Below are positions 1 to 9,772 of a stretch of DNA of 64,000 bases, piece by piece. The stretch comes from Parabacteroides sp. TM07-1AC (GTDB taxonomy: Bacteria; Bacteroidota; Bacteroidia; Bacteroidales; Tannerellaceae), in contig NZ_QUKD01000007.1 in the NCBI RefSeq assembly GCF_003480915.1, forward strand, positions 251,442 through 315,441, in the 5' to 3' direction. Within the stretch, counting starts at the first letter, position 1; each line of letters starts with the position of its first letter. A program made the translations under genes and the position numbers. Under the pieces are notes generated by a model, which was given only the letters and a program-made list of their open reading frames with translations, made no database searches and was not told the DNA's origin.

Positions 1-670
1 CGTTCTTACGTTGCTGTGAACCGTCTGTACTTGCACGGTGACGCAGTTCGTAAGACAGAGAATCCAGGTCCAGACGAGCCAGCAAATCATAAACGGCTTC
101 AGCACCGATCTTTGCGATGAACTTGTTAGGATCTGTATCTTCCAGCATTTGGTTTTCCTTTGGCAGGTTATCCAGGATCTGCAGGTATTCTTCTTCCGAA
201 AGCAGGTCTAATTCAGCAACAGTGTCTACACAACCCGGCTGAATAACCACATAACGTTCATAATAAATGATAGAATCCAGTTTCTTGGTAGGCAAGCCTA
301 ACAGATACCCGATTTTGTTGGGTAGAGAACGGAAATACCAGATATGAGCGACAGGAACAACCAAATGAATATGTCCCATACGTTCGCGACGCACTTTCTT
401 CTCTGTAACTTCTACCCCGCAACGATCGCAGACAATACCTTTATAACGGATACGTTTGTATTTTCCGCAATGACATTCGTAATCCTTGATCGGACCGAAA
501 ATACGTTCGCAGAAAAGACCGTCACGTTCAGGTTTGTACGTACGATAGTTAATCGTTTCCGGTTTCAACACTTCGCCGCTAGAGTTTTCAAGAATCTCTT
601 CAGGAGAAGCCAGACCGATGGTTATTTTTGAAAAGTTACTCTTTATCTTGTTTTCTTTTCTAAAAGCCAT
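1..670 (-). CDS. rpoC: RNA polymerase subunit beta' (N-terminal part)
   Basis: N-terminal 223 residues of the RNA polymerase beta' subunit; the rest lies beyond the window start. The start is the ATG at 668-670, giving [10 protein letters not shown]. The zinc-ribbon cysteines of the beta' clamp are visible as C66, C68, C81 and C84 (ECHCGKYKR...CDRCGVEV), and the following text ([20 protein letters not shown]) is a strongly conserved beta' segment. It follows rpoB by 74 nt on the same strand, the usual rpoBC arrangement, and no terminator is seen between them. The call is certain; only the 3' end is missing. Confidence 0.97.
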   Translation of the reverse strand, partial: MAFRKENKIKSNFSKITIGLASPEEILENSSGEVLKPETINYRTYKPERDGLFCERIFGPIKDYECHCGKYKRIRYKGIVCDRCGVEVTEKKVRRERMGHIHLVVPVAHIWYFRSLPNKIGYLLGLPTKKLDSIIYYERYVVIQPGCVDTVAELDLLSEEEYLQILDNLPKENQMLEDTDPNKFIAKIGAEAVYDLLARLDLDSLSYELRHRASTDGSQQRKN

Positions 671-744
671 ATTGTTTATTTATAAAGAGTTATCAATAGA
701 TAAAGTAGATGAGCCGAAACCCACCTACTTATATTGTTGTTGAA

Positions 745-3700
745 TTAATCCAGAGTAAAGCTTAAACCTAAACCTCGCAGCTCGTGAAGCAATACATTCA
801 GAGATTCCGGAATACCCGGTTGCGGCATCGGATCACCTTTTACAATAGCCTCGTAAGCTTTAGAACGTCCTACAACGTCATCAGACTTAATAGTAAGGAT
901 TTCCTGAAGAACATGTGCGGCACCGAAGGCTTCCAGTGCCCAAACTTCCATCTCTCCGAAACGCTGACCACCAAACTGAGCTTTACCACCCAGAGGCTGT
1001 TGAGTAATCAGAGAGTACGGACCGATTGAACGGGCATGCATCTTATCGTCAACCATGTGACCCAGCTTCAGGAAGTAAGTAACACCTACTGTTGCCGGCT
1101 GGTCGAAACGCTCACCGGTTCCACCATCATACAGGTAAGATTTACCATACCGGGGAATACCGGCTTTGTCAGTCATTTCATTCAAGTCATCCAAAGAAGC
1201 ACCGTCGAAAATCGGAGTCGCAAACTTAACATCCATTGTTCTACCTGCCCAACCTAATACAGCTTCAAAGATCTGTCCCAGGTTCATACGAGAAGGCACA
1301 CCCAGTGGGTTCAAACAGATATCAACCGGAGTTCCGTCTTCCAGGAACGGCATATCTTCCTGACGAACGATCTTGGAAACAATACCCTTGTTACCGTGAC
1401 GACCGGCCATCTTATCACCTACCTGAATCTTACGCTTCTTAGCAATATAAACTTTAGCCATCTGAACAATACCAGTAGGCAGTTCATCACCGATAGTAAG
1501 GTCGAATTTCTTACGTCTCAGTTCAGCATCCAGTTCTTTATATTTCTTCAGATAGTTCAGGATAACCTGCTTGATAAGTTCGTTCTTATCTGCATCGGCA
1601 GTCCATTTACTTACCTGAACAGCATTATAATCCAAATCTTCCAGTGCTTTACGAGAGAACTTGGCTCCCTTCGCAATCACTTCTGTATTCATATAGTCTT
1701 TGACACCCTGAGAAACTTTACCGTTAGTTAGAGTTAATAATTTCTCTACCAATAGATTTTTCAGGTCGGCCATCTTCATTTCGTATTCTTCATCCAACTT
1801 CGGAAGAATAGCCTTATCTGTCAATCTCGACTTACGTTTCTTAACAGCTTTAGAGAATAAAGCAGTATCGATAACAACACCACGAAGAGACGGAGTAGCT
1901 TTCAGTGAAGCATCCTTTACATCACCAGCCTTATCACCGAAGATTGCACGCAGCAATTTTTCTTCAGGAGAAGGATCTGATTCACCTTTCGGAGTAATCT
2001 TACCGATCAGAATATCACCCGGTTCGATGCGAGCACCTACACGAACGATACCTCTTTCATCCAAATCCTTAGTAGCTTCTTCACTTACGTTAGGAATATC
2101 AGATGTCAGCTCTTCCATACCACGTTTTGTTTCACGCACTTCAAGAATATATTCATCCACGTGAACAGAAGTAAAGAAGTCTTCACGAACCATACGTTCG
2201 TTCAGTACGATAGCATCCTCATAGTTGTAACCCTTCCAAGGCATATAAGCCACTTTCACGTTACGTCCCAAAGCAAGTTCACCATTTTGTGTAGAATAAC
2301 CTTCAGTAAGGATGTCTCCAGCTTTTACACGCTGACCTCGATGGCAGATCGGACGAAGGTCGACGGTCGTACTCTGGTTAGTCTTACGCCACTTCGGAAT
2401 AACATATGTCTTAACCGCATCTTCGAAACTTACGAAATCTTCATCTTCAGTGCGGTCGTATTTAATCTTGATACAAGTTGCATCTACAAATACAACTTCA
2501 CCGTCACGTTCAGCCATGATCTGTGTACGTGAATCGCGGGCAACCTGTGCCTCGATACCTGTACCGACGATCGGAGCATCCGTACGCAACAAAGGAACTG
2601 CCTGGCGCATCATGTTAGATCCCATCAATGCACGGTTCGCATCATCATGTTCCAGGAACGGAATCAAAGATGCAGCAATTGAAGCGATTTGCTGCGGAGC
2701 CACGTCCATCAAGTCTATTTCAGAAGGTGGCACAACAGGGAAGTCTGCTTCGAAACGGGCCTTTACTCTTTCAAGAATAAACTTGCCGTTTTCATCCAGC
2801 GGAGCATTACCCTGTGCAATAGTCATTTCCTCTTCTTCCTCCGCAGTGTAATATTGCAGGCTTTCGTTAGCAAAGTCAACCTGACCATTCACAACCTTAC
2901 GATACGGAGTCGAAATGAACCCCAGATCATTGATCTTCGCATATACACACAAAGAAGAGATCAAACCGATATTCGGTCCTTCAGGAGTTTCAATAGGACA
3001 AAGACGACCATAGTGTGTATAGTGAACGTCACGAACCTCGAATCCGGCACGCTCTCTTGACAAACCACCCGGTCCAAGGGCAGACAGACGACGTTTGTGA
3101 GTAATCTCAGCCAACGGGTTTGTCTGGTCCATAAACTGCGACAAAGCATTTGTACCGAAGAATGAGTTAACGACAGAAGAAATAGTCTTCGCATTAATCA
3201 AATCGATCGGAGTAAATACTTCATTATCGCGAACGTTCATACGTTCACGTACAGTACGTGACATACGAGCCAGACCGATACCAAACTGGTTGTATAACTG
3301 TTCGCCTACAGTACGTACGCGACGGTTACTCAAGTGGTCGATATCATCCACAATAGCTTTCGAGTTGATCAACTCGATAAGATATTTGATGATCTCGATT
3401 ATATCTTCTTTTGTTAAAACCTTTACATCATTGCTGGTAGTAAGGTTCAACTTTTTATTGATTCTGTAACGGCCTACTTCACCTAAATCATAACGTTTTT
3501 CAGAGAAGAACAGGTTCTGTATAACTTCACGGGCACTTGCTTCATCTGCAGGTTCTGCATTACGCAACTGACGGTAAATATATAGTACAGCCTCTTTCTC
3601 AGAGTTACTCGGATCTTTCTGAAGCGTATTATAGATGATTGCATAATCTGAAAGATTCTGATCTTCGCGATGTAATAATACATTCTGCGTACCAGATTCC

Positions 3701-4557
3701 AAAATAGCTTCAATACTGTCGCTATCCAAAACCGACTCGCGGTCGATGATAACGTCATTACGTTCAATAGAAACAACTTCGCCAGTATCTTCATCCACGA
3801 AATCCTCTACCCATGTTTTCAATACACGTGCAGCCAGCTTACGACCGATCAGTTTCTTCAGATTTGCTTTCGAAACTTTTACTTCTTCAGCCAGGTTAAA
3901 GATTTCAAGAATATCTTTATCGCTTTCAAAACCAATAGCTCTTAATAGGGTAGTTACAGGTAATTTCTTTTTACGGTCGATATAAGCATACATCACATTA
4001 TTAATGTCTGTTGCAAATTCGATCCATGAGCCTTTGAACGGAATGATACGCGCTGAATACAATTTTGTACCGTTAGCATGTGTACTCTGACCAAAGAATA
4101 CACCCGGAGAACGGTGTAACTGTGAAACTACAACGCGTTCAGCACCATTTATCACAAAAGTACCACGTTCCGTCATATAAGGAATCGGGCCTAAATATAC
4201 ATCCTGGATAACAGTATCAAAATCTTCATGATCCGGGTCTGTACAATACAGTTTTAACTTTGCTTTTAAAGGCACACTATAGGTTAATCCACGCGCAATA
4301 CATTCATCGATTGTATAACGGGGCGGATCGATATAGTAATCTAAGAACTCCAACACAAAGTTGTTTCTGGTATCTGCAATAGGGAAATTCTCTGCAAACA
4401 CCTTATACAATCCCTCCTTCTTTCTCTTTTCAGGAGGTGTGTCAAGTTGAAGAAAGTCTTGGAATGACTTCAATTGAACTTCGAGAAAGTCCGGATACGG
4501 AAATTGATTCTTAATCGAAGCAAAATTAACTCTTTGGTTTTCAGCTGTTGAAGACAT
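745..4557 (-). CDS. rpoB: RNA polymerase subunit beta
   Basis: Full-length beta subunit, 1270 aa, forming the catalytic core with beta'. The rifampicin region lies near residues 470-500 ([18 protein letters not shown] followed by LSALGPGG) and has wild-type residues at the classic D, H and S resistance positions, so no rifampicin-resistance change is seen there. The conserved [16 protein letters not shown] block and the C-terminal [15 protein letters not shown] motif are present. It is the penultimate gene of the rplKAJL-rpoBC cluster. The 106-nt gap from rplL contains a hairpin plus T-run that probably acts as an attenuator setting the ratio of ribosomal protein to polymerase transcripts. 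Confidence 0.98.
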   Translation of the reverse strand: MSSTAENQRVNFASIKNQFPYPDFLEVQLKSFQDFLQLDTPPEKRKKEGLYKVFAENFPIADTRNNFVLEFLDYYIDPPRYTIDECIARGLTYSVPLKAKLKLYCTDPDHEDFDTVIQDVYLGPIPYMTERGTFVINGAERVVVSQLHRSPGVFFGQSTHANGTKLYSARIIPFKGSWIEFATDINNVMYAYIDRKKKLPVTTLLRAIGFESDKDILEIFNLAEEVKVSKANLKKLIGRKLAARVLKTWVEDFVDEDTGEVVSIERNDVIIDRESVLDSDSIEAILESGTQNVLLHREDQNLSDYAIIYNTLQKDPSNSEKEAVLYIYRQLRNAEPADEASAREVIQNLFFSEKRYDLGEVGRYRINKKLNLTTSNDVKVLTKEDIIEIIKYLIELINSKAIVDDIDHLSNRRVRTVGEQLYNQFGIGLARMSRTVRERMNVRDNEVFTPIDLINAKTISSVVNSFFGTNALSQFMDQTNPLAEITHKRRLSALGPGGLSRERAGFEVRDVHYTHYGRLCPIETPEGPNIGLISSLCVYAKINDLGFISTPYRKVVNGQVDFANESLQYYTAEEEEEMTIAQGNAPLDENGKFILERVKARFEADFPVVPPSEIDLMDVAPQQIASIAASLIPFLEHDDANRALMGSNMMRQAVPLLRTDAPIVGTGIEAQVARDSRTQIMAERDGEVVFVDATCIKIKYDRTEDEDFVSFEDAVKTYVIPKWRKTNQSTTVDLRPICHRGQRVKAGDILTEGYSTQNGELALGRNVKVAYMPWKGYNYEDAIVLNERMVREDFFTSVHVDEYILEVRETKRGMEELTSDIPNVSEEATKDLDERGIVRVGARIEPGDILIGKITPKGESDPSPEEKLLRAIFGDKAGDVKDASLKATPSLRGVVIDTALFSKAVKKRKSRLTDKAILPKLDEEYEMKMADLKNLLVEKLLTLTNGKVSQGVKDYMNTEVIAKGAKFSRKALEDLDYNAVQVSKWTADADKNELIKQVILNYLKKYKELDAELRRKKFDLTIGDELPTGIVQMAKVYIAKKRKIQVGDKMAGRHGNKGIVSKIVRQEDMPFLEDGTPVDICLNPLGVPSRMNLGQIFEAVLGWAGRTMDVKFATPIFDGASLDDLNEMTDKAGIPRYGKSYLYDGGTGERFDQPATVGVTYFLKLGHMVDDKMHARSIGPYSLITQQPLGGKAQFGGQRFGEMEVWALEAFGAAHVLQEILTIKSDDVVGRSKAYEAIVKGDPMPQPGIPESLNVLLHELRGLGLSFTLD

Positions 4558-4595
4558 CTAGTAAGGAATTTATTGAACTTATTGAAATTATAGAC

Positions 4596-4635
4596 ACAAA
4601 AAGGTTAAGAATCCCCTTTAGGGAGACTCTTAACC
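4596..4635 (-). terminator. Intergenic attenuator hairpin between rplL and rpoB
   Basis: Read on the minus strand, GGTTAAGA pairs imperfectly inward with CTCCC/GGGGA and closes with TCTTAACC, followed directly by TTTTTGTG. A second small hairpin (ACCTGG/CCAGGT, 4641-4655) precedes it. This is a rho-independent terminator shape inside an operon whose downstream genes are essential, so partial read-through is expected. E. coli also has an attenuator at this position; equivalence here is inferred. Confidence 0.7.
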
Positions 4636-4663
4636 AAATCACCTGGAAACCAGGTTATAAATA

Positions 4664-5041
4664 CTATTTAAGCTCAACTTCAGCTCCAGCTTCTTCCAGC
4701 TGTTTCTTTAATCCTTCAGCATCAGCTTTAGCGATTCCTTCTTTAATTGCGCTAGGAGCACCATCAACTAAATCTTTAGCTTCTTTCAAACCAAGACCAG
4801 TTAATTCTTTTACTGCCTTAACAACAGCCAATTTATTAGCACCAGCTGCTTTCAATACAACATCGAAAGATGTTTTTTCTTCTTCTGCAGCAGCAGCGCC
4901 ACCAGCAGCAGGACCAGCAACAGCAACAGCTGCAGCAGCAGGTTCGATACCATATTCTTCTTTAAGGATTGTAGCCAGTTCGCTTACTTCTTTTACGGTC
5001 AGGTTTACTAATTGTTCTGCAAAAGCTTTCAAATCTGCCAT
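4664..5041 (-). CDS. rplL: 50S ribosomal protein L7/L12
   Basis: Stalk protein L7/L12, 125 aa, normal family length. It has the helical N-terminal dimerisation domain (about 1-33), an Ala/Gly-rich flexible hinge (about 34-55) and the C-terminal factor-binding domain with [20 protein letters not shown] and [10 protein letters not shown]. Several copies bind L10 and recruit EF-Tu, EF-G and IF2. It follows rplJ by 44 nt. The Ala-rich hinge produces a spurious antisense reading frame, which was ignored. Confidence 0.98.
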   Translation of the reverse strand: MADLKAFAEQLVNLTVKEVSELATILKEEYGIEPAAAAVAVAGPAAGGAAAAEEEKTSFDVVLKAAGANKLAVVKAVKELTGLGLKEAKDLVDGAPSAIKEGIAKADAEGLKKQLEEAGAEVELK

Positions 5042-5085
5042 TTTTGTATGATTTAAATGATTGTTTACTGTAAAATATTAAATAA

Positions 5086-5616
5086 TTATCTTTCTTCCAA
5101 AGTCTTCAACAGACCATGGATAGTTTGTCCTGATGACTGAAGAGCAGAGATAACGTTCTTCGCCGGAGATTGCAACAATGCAATAACATCGCCGATAAGT
5201 TCGTTTTTGCTCTTGATATTTACAAGGGCTTCCAGGTTTTCAGCACCGACATAAAAACTTTCCTGTACATAGGCAGCTTTCAATACCGGTTTAGCTATTT
5301 CGCCTTTCTTTGCACCTTTAGTAAATTCTTTGATCAGACGAGCAGGAGCATTCGCTGTTTGTGAAAACATAACAGCTGTATTGCCTTTCAAAGCAATCTG
5401 CAGCGGTGAAAAATCACCTTCTACATTTTCCAGTGCTTTTTTAAGCAAGTTGTTCTTTACAACAACCAACTTTACGTCCTGTTTGAAACATTCTCTTCTC
5501 AATTTGCTTGTCTTCTCAGCATTCAATGCTTCGATATCAGTCAAATAGAAATTAGGATATTCCTTTACAGTTTCTGTAAGCTGGCTTATTACTATGCCTT
5601 TATCTTCCTTTTTCAT
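5086..5616 (-). CDS. rplJ: 50S ribosomal protein L10
   Basis: L10 (176 aa) anchors L7/L12 dimers to the ribosome. The N-terminal half has the usual pattern VKEYPNFYLTDIEALNAEKT followed by LRRECFKQDVKLVVVKNNLL; the C-terminal helix (about 150-176) is the expected L12 docking segment. It lies 16 nt after rplA and before rplL in the standard order. In other bacteria the L10-L12 complex represses its own mRNA; the 16-nt spacer here is too short for a separate leader, so any such site must extend into the end of rplA. Confidence 0.97.
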   Translation of the reverse strand: MKKEDKGIVISQLTETVKEYPNFYLTDIEALNAEKTSKLRRECFKQDVKLVVVKNNLLKKALENVEGDFSPLQIALKGNTAVMFSQTANAPARLIKEFTKGAKKGEIAKPVLKAAYVQESFYVGAENLEALVNIKSKNELIGDVIALLQSPAKNVISALQSSGQTIHGLLKTLEER

Positions 5617-5632
5617 TGTGCAATAATTTTAA

Positions 5633-6331
5633 TTAGTTTTCTTCAACTGATTTCGGGTCAATTTTAATACCCGCGCTCATTGTACTTGAAAGATAAATGC
5701 TCTTTATATATGTGCCTTTAGCTGCAGACGGTTTCAACTTCAAAAGAGTTGAAATAAATTCCTTAGCGTTGTCACGAATCTGATCGGCATTGAAAGATAC
5801 CTTTCCGATTGATGTATGAACGATACCGGATTTGTCTACTTTAAAGTCGATCTTACCTTGCTTAACTTCCTTCACTGCATTGCCGATCTCATTGGTAACC
5901 GTACCACTCTTAGGGTTAGGCATCAGACCACGAGGACCTAATACGCGACCTAAAGCACCGATCTTACCCATGATTGAAGGCATAGTGATGATAACGTCAA
6001 TATCAGTCCAACCACCTTTAATCTTATCGATATACTCATCCAAGCCAACATAGTCAGCTCCAGCAGCAGTTGCTTCAGCTTCCTTGTCCGGCGTACATAA
6101 TGCGAGAACCCTAACCTGCTTACCAGTTCCGTGAGGCAGTGAAACAACACCTCTCACCATTTGGTTAGCCTTACGAGGATCAACACCTAAACGAACATCC
6201 ACATCTACTGATGCATCAAACTTAGAAGTAGTAATTTCTTTTACTAATGCTGATGCTTCCTTCAATGTATATGCTTTCCCAGCTTCAATCTTGCCTAAAG
6301 CTAACTTTTGATTTTTTGTCAGTTTACTCAT
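5633..6331 (-). CDS. rplA: 50S ribosomal protein L1
   Basis: L1 (232 aa), stalk-base protein at the E site. The family signature is seen in [20 protein letters not shown] followed by MPNPKSGTV, together with [20 protein letters not shown] near the N terminus. Length and position (15 nt after rplK) are standard. L1 often represses the L11-L1 mRNA; no clear mimic of its rRNA site was recognised upstream of rplK. Confidence 0.97.
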   Translation of the reverse strand: MSKLTKNQKLALGKIEAGKAYTLKEASALVKEITTSKFDASVDVDVRLGVDPRKANQMVRGVVSLPHGTGKQVRVLALCTPDKEAEATAAGADYVGLDEYIDKIKGGWTDIDVIITMPSIMGKIGALGRVLGPRGLMPNPKSGTVTNEIGNAVKEVKQGKIDFKVDKSGIVHTSIGKVSFNADQIRDNAKEFISTLLKLKPSAAKGTYIKSIYLSSTMSAGIKIDPKSVEEN

Positions 6332-6346
6332 TTCAATTGAAGTTTA

Positions 6347-6790
6347 TTAATTATTACCCGGGAATGTCCCTTTAACTGTGATACCCATACTTCTAGCTGT
6401 TCCGGCAACCATTCGCATGGCAGCTTCAACAGTAAAACAGTTCAAGTCGACCAATTTGTCCTCTGCAATAGTTTTTACCTGATCCCAAGAGATTTCAGCA
6501 ATCTTCTTACGATTCGGCTCAGCAGAACCACTCTTCTGTTTGGAAGCTTCCAATAACTGGATAGCAACAGGAGGGGTTTTAACGACAAAGTCGAAAGACT
6601 TATCAGCATAATAAGTAATTACCACAGGTAATATCTTACCAGCCTTGTCTTGGGTTCTGGCATTAAATTGCTTGCAAAACTCCATAATATTAATACCCTT
6701 AGAACCTAAGGCAGGTCCTACTGGGGGAGAAGGGTTTGCTGCTCCTCCTTTAATCTGCAATTTGATTTGTCCAGCAACTTCTTTAGCCAT
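6347..6790 (-). CDS. rplK: 50S ribosomal protein L11
   Basis: L11 (147 aa), binds 23S rRNA at the GTPase centre. The N-terminal motif [20 protein letters not shown] and the C-terminal rRNA-binding segment with [10 protein letters not shown] are diagnostic. It follows nusG by 63 nt; that gap contains a weak GTAACGC/GTTAC inverted repeat but no convincing terminator, so transcription probably runs on from secE-nusG. Confidence 0.97.
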   Translation of the reverse strand: MAKEVAGQIKLQIKGGAANPSPPVGPALGSKGINIMEFCKQFNARTQDKAGKILPVVITYYADKSFDFVVKTPPVAIQLLEASKQKSGSAEPNRKKIAEISWDQVKTIAEDKLVDLNCFTVEAAMRMVAGTARSMGITVKGTFPGNN

Positions 6791-6853
6791 TTTTCTAAAA
6801 TTTAGATATATAACATCAATAACAGAAAGAAAACACTTCTCGTAACAAAAGCG

Positions 6854-7396
6854 TTACTCTTTCTCAACTTGCATATAGCCCAACTCAAGCGGTGTTTTAC
6901 GCCCGAAGACTTTTACCATCACTTTGAGTTTCTTTTTCTCGGCGTTGACTTCTTCGATTACACCCGTGAAACCGCTGAACGGTCCAAAAGTGATCTTCAC
7001 ACTCTCACCAACATAAAATTGGATATCCAGTTCTTCCTGCTGATCCTGCAATTCGTCAACCGTACCTAAAATACGGCTTACTTCTGAAGGACGCAACGGA
7101 ACAGGGTTATCAGACCCACCCAAAAATCCAATTACATTGGGAATGTTTCTCAATCGATGAGCGACTTCTCCAACCAATGCAGCCTCTACCAAAACATAAC
7201 CCGGTAAGTAAGCTCTTTCTTTCATCACTTTCTTACCATTACGTACAGTAAAAGTTTTCTCCGTAGGAATCAAAACCTGGTTGACATATTCACCCAGATC
7301 CGTATTCTTCAACTCAGCCTCGAGATATTCCCTGACTTTATTCTCCTTACCACTGATGGCACGCAGAACATAAAATTTCTTTTGGATATCAGACAT
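6854..7396 (-). CDS. nusG: Transcription termination/antitermination factor NusG
   Basis: NusG (180 aa) couples RNA polymerase to Rho and to the ribosome. It has the N-terminal NGN domain (about 5-105, with FYVLRAISGKENKVREYLE and YLPGYVLVEA) and a C-terminal KOW domain (about 125-178, with VGESVKITFGPFSGFTGVIE). There is no domain II insertion. It starts 12 nt after secE, as in most bacteria, so it is the housekeeping NusG rather than one of the UpxY paralogues that govern capsule loci in Bacteroidales. Confidence 0.97.
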   Translation of the reverse strand: MSDIQKKFYVLRAISGKENKVREYLEAELKNTDLGEYVNQVLIPTEKTFTVRNGKKVMKERAYLPGYVLVEAALVGEVAHRLRNIPNVIGFLGGSDNPVPLRPSEVSRILGTVDELQDQQEELDIQFYVGESVKITFGPFSGFTGVIEEVNAEKKKLKVMVKVFGRKTPLELGYMQVEKE

Positions 7397-7408
7397 ATCT
7401 AAAACTGA

Positions 7409-7603
7409 TTAAAAGATTTTCTCGTAGAAGAAACGCATTACGCTTTCGAAGCCTAAGTCTACAACAAAGATTACTGCTGCGATTATAAGGGAAGCAAACA
7501 TAACAACCACAGCACTATTGGAAAGCTCTGTTCTAGTAGGCCAAGAAACTTTATAAACAAGTTCGTTATAAGATTCCTTAATATAAGTAATTATCTTTTT
7601 CAT
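7409..7603 (-). CDS. secE: Preprotein translocase subunit SecE
   Basis: Short 64-aa SecE with one C-terminal transmembrane helix (about 32-55) and the conserved amphipathic segment YIKESYNELVYKVSWPTRTE, in which the VSWPTR motif marks the family. It clamps SecY in the inner membrane. It lies between tRNA-Trp and nusG, a widely conserved order. Confidence 0.96.
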   Translation of the reverse strand: MKKIITYIKESYNELVYKVSWPTRTELSNSAVVVMFASLIIAAVIFVVDLGFESVMRFFYEKIF

Positions 7604-7622
7604 CGAATCTATAGATTTTTAG

Positions 7623-7695
7623 CACGGAACGAGAGGCTCGAACTCCCGACACCTGGTTTTGGAGACCAGTGCTCTACCAACTGAGCTAGTTCCGT
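7623..7695 (-). tRNA. tRNA-Trp (anticodon CCA)
   Basis: A 73-nt cloverleaf reads on the minus strand. The acceptor stem ACGGAAC pairs with GTTCCGT, the anticodon stem CTGGT/ACCAG encloses the loop CTCCAAA (anticodon CCA), and the discriminator base is G, as expected for tRNA-Trp. No CCA end is encoded. It lies between tuf and secE, as in E. coli-like gene orders. Confidence 0.96.
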
Positions 7696-7725
7696 AAAAT
7701 AGCCAGTCTTGTTACAGACTGGCTA
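7696..7725 (-). terminator. Hairpin between tuf and tRNA-Trp
   Basis: On the minus strand TAGCCAGTCT-gtaaca-AGACTGGCTA forms a perfect 10-bp stem followed by only TTTTA, then the tRNA-Trp 5' end. The short T-run suggests a weak terminator or an RNA-processing signal rather than a complete stop. Confidence 0.65.
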
Positions 7726-7744
7726 CGATTATTTGTTTTTTGAA

Positions 7745-8932
7745 TTAGTTTTCTAATTCTGTGATCTGACCAGCACCTACTGTACGTCCACCTTCGCGGA
7801 TAGCGAAACGAAGACCAACGTTGCAAGCAACCGGATAAATCAGCTCAACGTCGATTGTTACGTTATCACCAGGCATTACCATTTCAGTTCCTTCCGGAAG
7901 AGTGATTTCACCTGTTACGTCCAATGTACGGATGTAGAACTGAGGACGGTATTTGTTGTGGAACGGAGTGTGACGTCCACCTTCTTCTTTCTTCAGGATA
8001 TAAACCTCAGCTTTGAAACGAGAGTGTTCTTTAACCTGACCCGGGTGGCAGATAACCATACCACGTTTGATTTCGTTCTTGTCGATACCACGCAGCAACA
8101 GACCTACATTGTCACCAGCTTCACCCTGATCCAACAGTTTGCGGAACATTTCAACACCTGTAACAACAGATTTCTTACCGTCAGCACCCAAACCGATGAT
8201 CTGAACTTCTTCACCAACTTTTACGATACCTGTTTCGATACGACCTGTAGCAACAGTACCACGACCTGTAATAGAGAACACGTCTTCAACCGGCATCAAG
8301 AAAGGTTTGTCAACTTCACGCGGAGGCAGCGGAATCCAAGTATCGCAAGCTTCCATCAGTTCCATTACTTTATCTTCCCATTTTGCATCACCGTTCAATG
8401 CACCCAAAGCAGAACCACGGATGATCGGAGTGTTGTCGCCGTCGAAATCATAGAAAGAAAGTAATTCTCTCATTTCCATTTCAACCAATTCCAACATTTC
8501 TTCGTCGTCAACCATGTCGCATTTGTTCATGAATACAACCAGTCTCGGTACGTTTACCTGACGAGCCAACAGGATGTGTTCGCGAGTCTGAGGCATAGGA
8601 CCATCAGTTGCAGCAACTACGATGATAGCACCGTCCATCTGAGCAGCACCAGTAACCATGTTCTTTACGTAGTCGGCGTGACCCGGACAGTCTACGTGAG
8701 CATAGTGACGGTTTGCAGTCGAATACTCTACGTGAGAAGTGTTAATAGTAATACCTCTTTCTTTTTCTTCAGGAGCGTTGTCGATAGAATCGAATGAACG
8801 CAGTTCTGAAAGACCTTTCTTTGCCAATACTGTTGTGATAGCAGCTGTCAAAGTTGTTTTACCGTGGTCAACGTGACCAATCGTACCAATGTTCACATGT
8901 GGTTTCGATCTGTCAAATTTCTCTTTTGCCAT
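7745..8932 (-). CDS. tuf: Elongation factor Tu
   Basis: EF-Tu (395 aa) delivers aminoacyl-tRNA to the ribosome. GTPase motifs are complete: [10 protein letters not shown] (about 18-27), DCPGHADY (about 80-87) and NKCD (about 135-138). The effector segment [15 protein letters not shown] and domain II/III sequences such as [11 protein letters not shown] are also present. It lies directly downstream of four tRNA genes, the arrangement known for tufB in proteobacteria. Confidence 0.98.
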   Translation of the reverse strand: MAKEKFDRSKPHVNIGTIGHVDHGKTTLTAAITTVLAKKGLSELRSFDSIDNAPEEKERGITINTSHVEYSTANRHYAHVDCPGHADYVKNMVTGAAQMDGAIIVVAATDGPMPQTREHILLARQVNVPRLVVFMNKCDMVDDEEMLELVEMEMRELLSFYDFDGDNTPIIRGSALGALNGDAKWEDKVMELMEACDTWIPLPPREVDKPFLMPVEDVFSITGRGTVATGRIETGIVKVGEEVQIIGLGADGKKSVVTGVEMFRKLLDQGEAGDNVGLLLRGIDKNEIKRGMVICHPGQVKEHSRFKAEVYILKKEEGGRHTPFHNKYRPQFYIRTLDVTGEITLPEGTEMVMPGDNVTIDVELIYPVACNVGLRFAIREGGRTVGAGQITELEN

Positions 8933-8984
8933 AACTTAATTGTTCTTTATTTGATTAATGATCATGTTCTAAATTCATCATTTG

Positions 8985-9056
<72 letters not shown>

Positions 9057-9067
9057 GAAATAAAAAG

Positions 9068-9140
9068 AGCGGAAGACGGGGCTCAAACCCGCGACCCTCA
9101 GCTTGGAAGGCTAATGCTCTATCAACTGAGCTACTTCCGC
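9068..9140 (-). tRNA. tRNA-Gly (anticodon TCC)
   Basis: A 73-nt tRNA: acceptor GCGGAAG/CTTCCGC fully paired, anticodon stem TTAGC/GCTGA with loop CTTCCAA (anticodon TCC), T loop TTTGAGC, discriminator T. It lies 11 nt from the neighbouring tRNA-Thr and is presumably cut from the same precursor. Confidence 0.96.
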
Positions 9141-9191
9141 AATTTTAATTCTTTCACGAACCAATCTGCTTTTTAGATTGTTCCTTAGTTG

Positions 9192-9274
9192 TGGGCAGTG
9201 ATGGATTCGAACCACCGAAGTCGAAAGACAGCTGAGTTACAGTCAGCCCCATTTGGCCACTCTGGTAACTGCCC
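9192..9274 (-). tRNA. tRNA-Tyr (anticodon GTA)
   Basis: An 83-nt type II tRNA with a long variable arm. The acceptor GGGCAGT/ACTGCCC is fully paired, the anticodon stem GCTGA/TCAGC encloses CTGTAAC (anticodon GTA), and the discriminator is A. It is second in the Thr-Tyr-Gly-Thr array. Confidence 0.96.
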
Positions 9275-9298
9275 AATATGTCAAAAACTTTTCTTTTG

Positions 9299-9372
9299 AG
9301 CCTCTTGTCGGATTCGAACCAACGACCCCGAGATTACAAATCACGTGCTCTGGCCAACTGAGCTAAAGAGGC
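9299..9372 (-). tRNA. tRNA-Thr (anticodon TGT)
   Basis: A 74-nt tRNA and the first of the array. Acceptor GCCTCTT/AAGAGGC is fully paired, the loop TTTGTAA gives anticodon TGT, and the discriminator is T. The anticodon stem CGTGA/TCTCG contains one U-U opposition. The promoter lies about 50 nt upstream. Confidence 0.95.
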
Positions 9373-9386
9373 AAACCTTCTTTTCT

Positions 9387-9421
9387 AAAAGAAGCCGTTT
9401 CGTCGGGTAGGCGAAACGGCT
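9387..9421 (-). terminator. Hairpin after hpf, overlapping the tRNA transcription start
   Basis: On the minus strand AGCCGTTTCG-cctacccga-CGAAACGGCT is a perfect 10-bp stem followed by TCTTTT. It would end transcripts coming from xerC-hpf. The -7 box of the tRNA promoter abuts the 5' arm, so RNAs started there should lack part of the stem and escape termination. Confidence 0.65.
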
Positions 9422-9422
9422 G

Positions 9423-9453
9423 CAAATTTAGATATTATTTCTTACATACCAAA
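9423..9453 (-). promoter_or_regulatory. Promoter of the tRNA-tuf transcription unit
   Basis: Minus strand: TTTG (9450-9453), 19-bp spacer, TAAATTTG (9423-9430). This matches the Bacteroidetes housekeeping consensus exactly in both boxes and spacing. Confidence 0.8.
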
Positions 9454-9470
9454 TTTATCTACCGTTTTTT

Positions 9471-9770
9471 TTATTTGGCTCTGATTTTTTCCTTGAATTT
9501 AACTAATTGCTTTTCCAAAGCTTCAACACATTCGTCAATAGACGCTTCAAAAGTGTCGTTTATCTTCTCCGCAAAGCAATCGCCATTCTTTATTTTCAAA
9601 CGCACAGCAGCTTCTTTATTCTTAGCTGATTCAGGCTTCACAACCTTCAACGTTACTTCTGCTAATATTATGCCGTCGAAGTATTGCTCCAACTTACTAA
9701 CTTTCTTCTGAATAAACGCTTCTAACTGAGCTGTTGCGTCAAAATGGATTGCTTGAATTCTAATGTCCAT
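9471..9770 (-). CDS. hpf: Ribosome hibernation-promoting factor, short form
   Basis: A 99-aa HPF/RaiA (YfiA) family protein that binds the 30S decoding region and silences ribosomes under starvation. It has the beta-alpha-beta fold pattern: MDIRIQAIHFDATAQLEAFI, then the KVSKLEQYFDGI helix, LKVVKPESAKNKEAAVRLKI, and the C-terminal helix ECVEALEKQLVKFKEK. It lacks the long-HPF dimerisation domain, so it should not form the disomes made by long forms without another factor. It starts 2 nt after xerC, so the two are co-transcribed. Confidence 0.9.
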   Translation of the reverse strand: MDIRIQAIHFDATAQLEAFIQKKVSKLEQYFDGIILAEVTLKVVKPESAKNKEAAVRLKIKNGDCFAEKINDTFEASIDECVEALEKQLVKFKEKIRAK

Positions 9771-9772
9771 AA

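Noticed and set aside
3060..3160. Rifampicin-resistance substitutions in RpoB
   Set aside because: The rifampicin region has the susceptible residues at the classic D, H and S positions.
4548..5051. A 167-residue plus-strand frame over rplL
   Set aside because: It is antisense to the Ala-rich L7/L12 gene, which causes a long open frame without stops.
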